DNA of 37,448 nucleotides, taken from an uncultured Oscillibacter sp. Lineage in GTDB: Bacteria; Bacillota; Clostridia; Oscillospirales; Oscillospiraceae. This document shows positions 31,049 through 37,448 of this stretch, piece by piece; within the stretch, counting starts at the first letter, position 1; every line of letters starts with the position of its first letter. The notes below the pieces were generated by a model, which searched no databases, was not told the DNA's origin, and saw only the letters and a program-made list of their open reading frames with translations. Both the position numbers and the translations under genes were made by a program. The DNA lies in assembly GCF_900546705.1 (NCBI RefSeq), contig NZ_URDP01000019.1, positions 1 to 37,448 of the forward strand, in the 5' to 3' direction.

Positions 31049-32440
31049 TCAGGCAGCTGCGCCGCCCAGCCGCTGTTCCACCGCCCGCATAGTCCGGCGC
31101 AGGAACGTGATGCTCAGCAGCAGCGACATGCACTCGGCCACGGGGAACGCCAGCCACACCAGCTCCAGCCGGCCGGACAGGGACAGCACCCACGCCACCG
31201 GCAGCAGCACCAGCAGCTGACGGCAAACAGACACCACCAGGCTGTAGAAGGGGTTGCCAATGGCCTGGCACACAGAGCCGGCAATGACGTCGAAGCCGGC
31301 CAGCAGGAAGGAGAAGCTGATGATCCGCAGTGCCACGGAGCCGATGGTCTGCATCTCCGCGGAGGCGTTGAAGAACAGCAGCAGCCGGTCGGGCATGATC
31401 TGGAAGACGGCAAAGCCCAGCGCCATAATGGCCGTGGCCGTGATGATGGTGAGCTTGACGGTCTTTTTCACCCGGTCCAGCCGGGCGGCACCGTAGTTGT
31501 AGCTGACAATGGGCACCATGCCGTTGTTCAATCCGAACACAGGCATGAACACGAAGCTCTGGAGCTTGAAGTAGGCGCCGAACACGGCGGTGGCCGTCTT
31601 GGTGAAGCCGAAGAGGATCTTGTTCATGCCGAACACCATCACCGAGCCGATGGACTGCATGACAATGGAGGGGAAGCCCACCCGGTAGATCTCCCGGACC
31701 ACCCGGCCGTTCCAGCGGATGTGGCTGGGGCGGATGTGGATGTCCGGATTGCAGCGCAGGTTCAGGATCAGCGCCAGGATAGCGGCCACCACCTGACCGG
31801 CCACCGTAGCCACGGCAGCGCCGGCCACCTCCAGCCGGGGCGCGCCCAGCAGTCCGAAGATCAAAATGGGGTCCATGACGATGTTGATGAGGGCGCCCAC
31901 CAGCTGGGTGCACATGGCAAAGAACGTGCGGCCCGTGGACTGGAGCAGCCGCTCAAAGCAGAACTGGCAGAAAACGCCGATGGAGCAGCCCAGGCAGATG
32001 GTGGCATACTGGGTGCCGTAGTTCACGATGACCTCCTCACCGCCAGCCTGTGCCACGAAGAAGGGCCGGGAGAGGAAGATACCGATCAGGGCAAATACCA
32101 CGAAGCTGCACAGGGCCAGGAAGATGCCGGTGTTGGCCGCCCGGTCCGCCATGGTCTGATTCTTCTCGCCCAGGGACCGGGACAACAGGGCGTTGATGCC
32201 CACGGCAGTGCCGGAGCCCACGGCGATCATCAGGTTCTGCAGGGGGAAGGCCAGAGAGACGGCGTTGAGAGCGTCCTCACTGATCTGGGCCACGAACACA
32301 CTGTCCACCACGTTGTACAGTGCCTGCACCAGCATGGAGATCATCATGGGGATCGCCATACTGGCCAGCAGTCTGCCCACCGGCAGCACGCCCATTTTGT
32401 TTTCCTGGGGCGCACCGGCGGCTTCTCTTTTGTCTTGCAT
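31049..32440 (-). CDS. MATE-family multidrug efflux transporter
   Basis: 463-residue polytopic membrane protein with about twelve spans in two six-helix halves. Family marks: LLASMAIPMMISMLVQALYN (first helix), VVDSVFVAQISEDALNAVSL, GINALLSRSLGEKN, the second-half FGMNKILFGFTKTATAVFGA and PIVSYNYGAARLDRVKK. It exports cationic compounds with Na+ or H+; the substrate is unknown. AAGGAG precedes ATG 32440. It is downstream of prfB on the same strand, with a terminator between and no obvious promoter, so it may depend on read-through. Confidence 0.93.
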   Translation of the reverse strand: MQDKREAAGAPQENKMGVLPVGRLLASMAIPMMISMLVQALYNVVDSVFVAQISEDALNAVSLAFPLQNLMIAVGSGTAVGINALLSRSLGEKNQTMADRAANTGIFLALCSFVVFALIGIFLSRPFFVAQAGGEEVIVNYGTQYATICLGCSIGVFCQFCFERLLQSTGRTFFAMCTQLVGALINIVMDPILIFGLLGAPRLEVAGAAVATVAGQVVAAILALILNLRCNPDIHIRPSHIRWNGRVVREIYRVGFPSIVMQSIGSVMVFGMNKILFGFTKTATAVFGAYFKLQSFVFMPVFGLNNGMVPIVSYNYGAARLDRVKKTVKLTIITATAIMALGFAVFQIMPDRLLLFFNASAEMQTIGSVALRIISFSFLLAGFDVIAGSVCQAIGNPFYSLVVSVCRQLLVLLPVAWVLSLSGRLELVWLAFPVAECMSLLLSITFLRRTMRAVEQRLGGAAA

Positions 32441-32465
32441 GTTTTTTCTCCTTTCTGCTTCCGAC

Positions 32466-32498
32466 AAAAAGGACGCGGCCTGAAAGCCGCGCCGTTTT
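32466..32498 (-). terminator. Terminator after prfB
   Basis: Stem of CGGCGCGGC-type arms with TTTCAG loop (one bulge), followed on the minus strand by TTTTTGTC; 46 nt after the prfB stop. Confidence 0.8.
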
Positions 32499-32543
32499 TG
32501 GATCCGCTTGCGGGGAGGCACAGGCGCGCGCCTCATTCCCGGA

Positions 32544-33668
32544 TCACTTCTTCAATTCTCCTGTTGCCAGCTGGGTCAGGTAGGCATTCAGGAATCCGTC
32601 CAGATCGCCGTCCATCACGCCGTCGATGTTGCTGGTCTCGTAGCCCGTGCGGGTGTCCTTGACCATTTGGTAGGGCATGAACACGTAGGAGCGGATCTGG
32701 CTGCCCCACTCGATCTTCATCTGTACACCCTTGATGTCGCTGATCTTTTCCGCATGCTGCTGGGCCTTGAGCTCCAGGAGCTTTGCCCGCAGCATCTTCA
32801 TGCAGTTGTCCTTGTTCTGGAACTGGCTGCGCTCCTGCTGAGAAGCCACCACAATGCCCGTGGGCTTGTGGATCAGGCGCACAGCAGAGGAGGTTTTGTT
32901 GACGTGCTGGCCGCCGGCGCCGCTGGCCCGGTAGACCTGCATCTCGATATCCTCGTCCCGAATCTCGATGGTGTTGTCATCCTCCAGTTCCGGCATGACC
33001 TCCACGGCGGCAAAGGAGGTCTGCCGCCGGGCGTTGGCGTCAAAGGGGGACACGCGCACCAGCCGGTGCACGCCGTTTTCACTTTTCAGAAGGCCGTAGG
33101 CGTTCTCGCCTTCAATAGAGATTGCAGCGGACTTGATGCCCGCCTCGTCGCCGTCCTCATAGTCCAGAATCTTGTACGTAAAGCCGTGACGCTCCGTCCA
33201 TCGGGTATACATGCGGTAGAGCATCTGAGCCCAGTCCTGAGCCTCGGTGCCGCCGGCGCCGGCGTGGAACTGCAAAATGGCGTTGGAGCTGTCGTACTCG
33301 CCGGAGAGCAGGGTGGTCATCCTCGTCTCCTCCACCTTTTCCTCCAGCTGGGCATAGCCCTCCTTGAGCTCGGCCAGCAGTTCCTCATCCTCGGCCTCCT
33401 GGCCCATTTCGCAAAGGGCGGTCAGATCCTCCCACTCGCCCATCAGCTTCTCCTGACGGCTGATCTTGTTTTGCAGCTGCTTGAGCCGCATCTGCACCTT
33501 CTGGGACCGTTCCAGGTCATTCCAGAAGCCGTCCTGTGCCGTCTCGTCCTCCAAACGCTGCGCCTCCTGCCGGGCGCTCTCAATGTCCAGCGCGGCGGAC
33601 AGCTTGTCCAGCTCCGGACCAAGCTCCCGCAGCTTCTGCTTGTATTCGTCGTATTCGATCAAAGCCAT
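32544..33668 (-). CDS. prfB: Peptide chain release factor 2
   Basis: 374-residue RF2, which ends translation at UGA and UAA. Seen: acidic coiled-coil domain 1, HAGAGGTEAQDWAQML (136-150), the codon-reading SPF tripeptide (207-209, RVSPFDANARRQT) and the GGQ catalytic loop (252-254, ASGAGGQHVNKT), then IVVASQQERSQFQNK. The frame is continuous through residues 20-32 (LDKLSAALDIES), where many bacteria have an internal UGA and programmed frameshift, so autoregulation by frameshift is absent. CGGAG precedes the ATG; a consensus promoter lies 45 nt upstream. Confidence 0.98.
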   Translation of the reverse strand: MALIEYDEYKQKLRELGPELDKLSAALDIESARQEAQRLEDETAQDGFWNDLERSQKVQMRLKQLQNKISRQEKLMGEWEDLTALCEMGQEAEDEELLAELKEGYAQLEEKVEETRMTTLLSGEYDSSNAILQFHAGAGGTEAQDWAQMLYRMYTRWTERHGFTYKILDYEDGDEAGIKSAAISIEGENAYGLLKSENGVHRLVRVSPFDANARRQTSFAAVEVMPELEDDNTIEIRDEDIEMQVYRASGAGGQHVNKTSSAVRLIHKPTGIVVASQQERSQFQNKDNCMKMLRAKLLELKAQQHAEKISDIKGVQMKIEWGSQIRSYVFMPYQMVKDTRTGYETSNIDGVMDGDLDGFLNAYLTQLATGELKK

Positions 33669-33706
33669 GGCGCGTCTCCGTTCCTATAAATTTCATTAGC
33701 CATAGT

Positions 33707-33735
33707 ATTATACTGGAAGGAATTTTATTTGTAAA
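33707..33735 (-). promoter_or_regulatory. Sigma-A promoter of prfB
   Basis: Minus strand: -35 TTTACA (33730-33735), 17 nt spacer, -10 TATAAT (33707-33712). The rest of the gap to the SLH gene (33736-33928) is AT-rich; it carries a TTGTTCAT-type direct repeat (33832-33851) and no convincing promoter for the SLH gene. Confidence 0.88.
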
Positions 33736-33928
33736 GAAAAAAGTGGAAAAAACCGCCGGTTTGTCCAAAGTATGCGTATTTTTTCCCCGGGAGAAAAATA
33801 CTTTTTTGGAAATACCGGGAAATCGCAGCTTGTTCATAATTTGTTCATGATTTCAAAATGCTTTTCCGCTATGGTACAAGCAGGAAGAAAATACGCAAAC
33901 ATTGCATGGATGAGATGGAGGGAACACG

Positions 33929-36900
33929 ATGAAACACTTGATAAGAAGGAAGCTTCCTGCGCTGATCCTGTCTGCCGTGATGATGCTCTCGCTGATGCCC
34001 ACGGCCCTGGCTGCGGACTGCGGCCACAACAGCTGGGGCAGCTGGCAGAAGCTCAACGACCAGCAGCACCAGCGCACCTGTCTGGTCAGCGGCTGCAATG
34101 CCGTTCAGACCGCCAACCACAGCTGGCCTTCCGGCTATGAGATGGACGCCTCCTCCCACTGGAAAAAGTGCACGGACTGCGGCGCCCAGACCGCCCATGA
34201 GGCCCATCAGTACAGCGGCAGCATGAAGTCCGACGCCAACAACCACTGGGATCAGTGCACTGTGTGCGGCTACAAGGACAACCTGGGCGGCCACGTGGAT
34301 CTCAACGAGGACGGCAAGTGCGACACCTGCGGCTATTCCATGCCCAGCAGCACCATCACCGTCACCTTCAAAAACGGCTCTTCCACCTACCGCACCCAGA
34401 GCATCAAGAAGGGGAACGCCCCCTCCAATCCCGGCACCCCGTCCAAGTCTGCCAGCGGCAAGGTCTATACCTTCAAGGGCTGGACCACCAGCAATCCCGG
34501 CTCCTCCGCCGTCTATGACGGTCAGTCCTATCTGACCTCCTCCGGCGTGAGCCAGACCCCCCTGAACACCAACACCACCTATTACGCCGTGTACACCGTC
34601 TCCAGCAAAGCCGACTCCATTGTCTACGAGGTGGACCCGGGCAAGTCCGTCAGCTTCTCCCGCACCGACTTCCGGGACGTGTATGAGGATGTGTACGACG
34701 ACGACTTTGACTATGTGGATTTCTACCCCGACAGCTCCTATAAGTCCTCCGTGGGCTATATCTACTACGACTACAAGGGCAAAAACGAAGAGCGGCTGGA
34801 CCGGAACGATCTGAAGGACAACTACTTTGAGTACTCCAGCTCCAGCGACTATCCTCTGGATAAGCTGACATTTGTGGCCGATCAGGACGCCGGCAGCCGC
34901 ACTCTCACCATTGACTGCACGCTCCACGGGGAAGACCATTCCCTGGACACCACTCTGGAGATCAAGATCGGCCGCAGCTCCAGTTCCAGTTCCGGCAAGG
35001 CCGACATTGTCTACGAGGTGGACCCGGATGACACCGTGGATTTTGACCGGAGCGATTTCGAGGACTACTTCGAAAAGGAGTATGACGACGACGATTTCGA
35101 CCACGTGGTGTTCTATCCCGACAGCTCCTACAAGTCCTCCAACGGCTATCTCTACTATGACTACAAGGGAAACGACGAAGAGCGCATCAGCAAAACGGAT
35201 CTGGAGGACTACACCTTCAAGTATTCCCGCACCGCCACCTATGCCATCGACTATCTGACCTTCGTGGCCGACGAGGATGCCGACGGCAATGTGGTGCGGC
35301 TGGACTTCACCGCCTACGGCGACGACGAGGAGCTGGACGGCGTGGTGGAGATCCGCATCGGCGATGTGGACGAGGAGGACGCGGACAAGGGCGACATCGA
35401 CTACACCGTCGAGGCCGGCGACACCGTGGATCTGGACCGGAGCGACTTCTACGATTTCTTCCAGGACGAGTACGATGATACCACGCCCCGCTATGTCACC
35501 TTTGATCCCGACAGCTCCTATAAGTCCTCCAACGGCTATCTCTATTATGACTACGATGGCCGGGATGAAGAGCGCTTTTCCAAGAGCGACCTGTCCGATT
35601 ACAGATTCTACTACAACGACGACAAATACGGCGATTACGAGCTGGACGAACTGACGTTTGTGGCCGACAAGGACTTCAGCGGCACGGTCTCCATCAACTT
35701 TACCATCTGGTATGACTCCAAGACCTATGTAAAGGGCACCCTGACCATCCGCGCCAAGACCACCGCCGTGGCCGGCGATGGCAGCATCCTCTATTCCACC
35801 ACATACAGCAGCCTTGTGCAGCTCAATCACAATGACTTTGCCCGCTTCTTCAAGGAGAAGTTCCCCAACGAGACGTTCAAGTATGTGAAGTTCACCTCGC
35901 TGCCCGCCTCCGGCACCCTCAACTATGACTACTACAACACCAGTAAGTACGGAAAGTCTGTCCGGCTGACCTCCAGCAACTGCGCGGGCTACAGCTTCTA
36001 CTTCAGCCCCAGCTCCACCTCCGACTATGCCCTCAGCGAGCTGACATTCTCCCCCAGCGGCTTCAACTACTGCCCCGAGATCGGCTTCACCGCCTACGGC
36101 AGCAACTCCAAGGCCGTCTCCGGCACCGTGCTCATCTCCGTCACCCTCAACTCCATGCCGGAGGTCTACGGCGTGGCTTCCAAGGGCGCGTCCGTCAGCT
36201 TCCCGGCCTCGTCTCTCTCCAGCGCCGTGTCCAAGGGCACCGGTATGTCCCTGGGCAGCATCCGCCTGCTGGAGCTGCCTGAGAGCAGCGTGGGCACCAT
36301 CTACGTGGGCAGCGGCACCTCCGTCAAGGCCAGCACCTCCACCAAATATACTTACTCCTCCGGCAGCCAGTCCATCAGCCAGCTGCGGTTCGTGCCCGCC
36401 AGCAACTTCACCGGTTCCGTGGAGATCCCCTATGTGGCATACAGCTCCACCGGAAACGCCATCGCCTGCGGCAAGCTGAGCCTTGGCATCGTCAAGTCCG
36501 TGCCCAAGTTTAAGGACGTGACCTCCTCTACCTGGTGCTACAAGTATGTGGTGGAGATGAATGACGCCGGCGTCATCGACGGCTATGCCGACGGCTCCTT
36601 CCGTCCCGACAACACCGTCACCTACGGCCAGGCCCTCAAGCTCATCATGCTGGCGGCAGGCTACAAAACCCAGAACCCCACCGGTTCCCATTGGGCCAGC
36701 GGGTATCTCACCAAGGCCCAGAGCGACAAGCTCATCAGCGGCACGGTCAATCTGGACGCACCCATTACCCGCCTGGCTGTGGCACAGATCGCCGCCAAGG
36801 CCATGAAACTGTCCACCTCGGACCTGTCCAGCGTGAAGCCTTTCACCGATACCACCGACATCTATGTCCAGGCCCTCAGCGCCGCGGGCATCGTGCAGGG

Positions 36901-37000
36901 CTACTTCTCCAACGGCACCAGCACCTATAAACCCGGCAACACCCTCACCCGGGGCCAGGTTGCCGCCATCGTCTGGCGCATGGAAAATTATCAGGGATAA
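33929..37000 (+). CDS. Secreted SLH-domain surface protein with Cys/His modules and acidic repeats
   Basis: 1023 residues. Signal peptide 1-29 (AVMMLSLMPTALAA). Residues 30-140: repeated Cys/His modules (WKKCTDCGAQTAH, WDQCTVCGYKDN, GKCDTCGYSM), zinc-ribbon-like. 142-228: a B-repeat (InlB/Listeria-type) domain with TFKGWTTSNPGSSAVYDGQ. 231-855: five repeats of ~130 residues beginning near 231, 360, 490, 620 and 743; the first three are rich in Asp, Glu and Tyr and share YPDSSYKSS-GY-YYDYKG and LTFVAD. 858-1023: three S-layer homology domains (FKDVTSSTWCYKYVVEMNDA; ITRLAVAQIAAKAM; VQALSAAGIVQGYF). The SLH part should bind cell-wall polymer. Function unknown; adhesion or metal-dependent structure is possible. 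GGAGGG precedes the ATG. Confidence 0.93.
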   Translation: MKHLIRRKLPALILSAVMMLSLMPTALAADCGHNSWGSWQKLNDQQHQRTCLVSGCNAVQTANHSWPSGYEMDASSHWKKCTDCGAQTAHEAHQYSGSMKSDANNHWDQCTVCGYKDNLGGHVDLNEDGKCDTCGYSMPSSTITVTFKNGSSTYRTQSIKKGNAPSNPGTPSKSASGKVYTFKGWTTSNPGSSAVYDGQSYLTSSGVSQTPLNTNTTYYAVYTVSSKADSIVYEVDPGKSVSFSRTDFRDVYEDVYDDDFDYVDFYPDSSYKSSVGYIYYDYKGKNEERLDRNDLKDNYFEYSSSSDYPLDKLTFVADQDAGSRTLTIDCTLHGEDHSLDTTLEIKIGRSSSSSSGKADIVYEVDPDDTVDFDRSDFEDYFEKEYDDDDFDHVVFYPDSSYKSSNGYLYYDYKGNDEERISKTDLEDYTFKYSRTATYAIDYLTFVADEDADGNVVRLDFTAYGDDEELDGVVEIRIGDVDEEDADKGDIDYTVEAGDTVDLDRSDFYDFFQDEYDDTTPRYVTFDPDSSYKSSNGYLYYDYDGRDEERFSKSDLSDYRFYYNDDKYGDYELDELTFVADKDFSGTVSINFTIWYDSKTYVKGTLTIRAKTTAVAGDGSILYSTTYSSLVQLNHNDFARFFKEKFPNETFKYVKFTSLPASGTLNYDYYNTSKYGKSVRLTSSNCAGYSFYFSPSSTSDYALSELTFSPSGFNYCPEIGFTAYGSNSKAVSGTVLISVTLNSMPEVYGVASKGASVSFPASSLSSAVSKGTGMSLGSIRLLELPESSVGTIYVGSGTSVKASTSTKYTYSSGSQSISQLRFVPASNFTGSVEIPYVAYSSTGNAIACGKLSLGIVKSVPKFKDVTSSTWCYKYVVEMNDAGVIDGYADGSFRPDNTVTYGQALKLIMLAAGYKTQNPTGSHWASGYLTKAQSDKLISGTVNLDAPITRLAVAQIAAKAMKLSTSDLSSVKPFTDTTDIYVQALSAAGIVQGYFSNGTSTYKPGNTLTRGQVAAIVWRMENYQG
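34619..36494 (+). repeat. Five tandem ~390-bp coding repeats in the SLH protein
   Basis: Units start at 34619, 35006, 35396, 35786 and 36155. Units 1-3 are close at DNA level in the block coding for PDSSYKSS and YYDY (about 34727, 35117, 35504); units 4 and 5 keep only the fold pattern and have lost the acidic residues. This suggests recent copying of the first three and older origin of the others. Confidence 0.85.
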
Positions 37001-37012
37001 CGTTCCTTGAAA

Positions 37013-37047
37013 CAAAAAAGGCACGCCGCAAGGCGTGTCTTTTTTTG
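37013..37047 (+). terminator. Terminator after the SLH gene
   Basis: Stem AAGGCACGCC / GGCGTGTCTT (one G-U pair) with GCAA loop, flanked by A6 and T7, 12 nt after the stop. Confidence 0.93.
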
Positions 37048-37085
37048 CTGCCCATACGCAACCCGGTATTTGAATTTACATGGGA

Positions 37086-37319
37086 CGGCCCCGCTGGGCC
37101 GCGGCGCGGGGGCAATCATTTGCCCGAGCAATTCGATCGCCGGCGGTCGGAACCCATAAAAAAGGACACGACGCAGGTCGTGTCCTTTTTTATGGAACAT
37201 CGCAACAGTATAGATGCTGGTAGGACTTGGGGCCCCACACAGTGGGGCGGCGCTTTTGCGCCGTACAAGCGTTTTCACCATAGGTGAAAACCTTGGCGGA
37301 GGCGGAATTCACTTCCGCC
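37086..37319. repeat. Array of short perfect hairpins, non-coding
   Basis: Between the SLH terminator and the tRNA no gene is seen. Consecutive hairpins: 37086-37101 (CGGCCC/GGGCCG), 37110-37125 (GGGCAA/TTGCCC), 37154-37195 (19-bp terminator-like), 37233-37247 (CCCCAC/GTGGGG), 37248-37263 (CGGCGC/GCGCCG), 37271-37291 (GTTTTCACC/GGTGAAAAC) and 37301-37319 (GGCGGAA/TTCCGCC). Loops are 3-5 nt and arms perfect. Could be a structured RNA or a mobile or repeated intergenic element. Confidence 0.75.
37154..37195. terminator. Terminator-like hairpin with CCATAAAAAA arms
   Basis: Perfect 19-bp stem from CCATAAAAAAGGACACGAC with a 4-nt GCAG loop. T-runs on both strands. Its outer CCATAAAAA is the same as the start of the tRNA-Gly terminator at 37344-37385, though no tRNA adjoins this one. 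Confidence 0.8.
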
Positions 37320-37343
37320 GAGCATTCTAATCACCCACGGTAT

Positions 37344-37382
37344 CCATAAAAATAACCACACCGAAAGGTGTGGTTATTTTTA
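37344..37382 (-). terminator. Terminator of tRNA-Gly
   Basis: Perfect 19-bp stem CCATAAAAATAACCACACC with GAAA loop, extending to 37385 so that the outer three pairs use the CCA end of the tRNA itself. T-run on the minus strand. Confidence 0.9.
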
Positions 37383-37448
37383 TGGAGCGGCTAATGGGAG
37401 TCGAACCCACCTATGCAGCTTGGGAAGCTGCCGTTCTACCGATGAACT
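37383..37448 (-). tRNA. tRNA-Gly, anticodon CCC (5' end cut by the window)
   Basis: Minus strand reads AGTTCATCGGTAGAAC (D arm), the anticodon arm GCAGC-TTCCCAA-GCTGC with CCC at positions 34-36, the T arm GTGGGTTCGACTCCCAT, and a 3' acceptor strand TAGCCGC, T, then encoded CCA. The first eight bases (expected GCGGCTA plus one) lie beyond the edge. Confidence 0.93.

Noticed and set aside
33869..37024. 1051-residue open frame antisense to the SLH gene
   Set aside because: Product is a low-complexity Gly/Val/Ile/Ala string without signal, motif or ribosome site; it mirrors the codon bias of the real gene.

Overview
The window looks like a chromosomal stretch of a GC-rich, anaerobic, spore-forming Clostridia species, most likely an Oscillospiraceae relative (Flavonifractor / Intestinimonas / Lawsonibacter type; this placement is inference). 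Supporting signs are the hrcA-grpE-dnaK heat-shock order with a CIRCE operator, a six-gene Rnf complex in the clostridial order rnfCDGEAB, a butyrate-type thiolase, a SpoIIQ-like M23 protein behind a sporulation-type promoter, an SLH-domain surface protein and group-II ECF vitamin transporters. Nearly all of it is ordinary core chromosome. No phage, IS element, CRISPR array or defence island is visible.

Layout. 1-2246 (minus): dnaK (5' part only), grpE and hrcA behind a strong sigma-A promoter and a perfect CIRCE. 2310-4426 (minus): folC and an ECF S component preceded by a tetrahydrofolate-type riboswitch and its own promoter, a folate salvage unit. 4430-9797 (minus): the complete rnfCDGEAB operon with promoter and terminator. 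9915-10905 (plus): a DUF975 membrane protein. 10912-12995: an ECF S component and a divergent MocR/GntR regulator whose two promoters interlock over an inverted repeat. The regulator lacks the usual PLP lysine. 13008-14556 (minus): rpe and recR. 14610-16201 (plus): an ArsR-type regulator, a short thioredoxin-reductase-like flavoprotein without the NADPH motifs, and thioredoxin. 16221-17736 (minus): a thiolase with an internal insert.

17784-25384 (minus): glmU-like, prs, pth, mfd and a PrsA/SurA-like lipoprotein, the well-known Firmicutes cluster. The glmU product has a shrunken, probably dead uridylyltransferase domain. 25595-30216 (plus): trmL, then glycolysis genes pgk, tpiA and gpmI. The 3' end of pgk is repeated 196 bp downstream around a two-hairpin element. 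30217-30989 (plus): the SpoIIQ-like M23 protein. 31049-33735 (minus): a MATE transporter and prfB (no frameshift site). 33929-37047 (plus): a 1023-residue secreted SLH protein with Cys/His-rich N-terminus, a B-repeat-like domain and five ~130-residue repeats, three of them very acidic. 37050-37448: a non-coding run of eight consecutive hairpins ending at a partial tRNA-Gly(CCC).

How parts fit: Rnf couples reduced ferredoxin to NAD and an ion gradient; thiolase belongs to the acetyl-CoA to butyrate route that yields reduced ferredoxin; a flavin thioredoxin reductase without NADPH motifs could draw on the same ferredoxin pool. The most interesting items are the putative redox module (14610-16156), the MocR/ECF pair, the degenerate GlmU, the pgk-tail duplication, the acidic SLH repeat protein and the terminal hairpin array. 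All positions were read by eye; no database search was possible.
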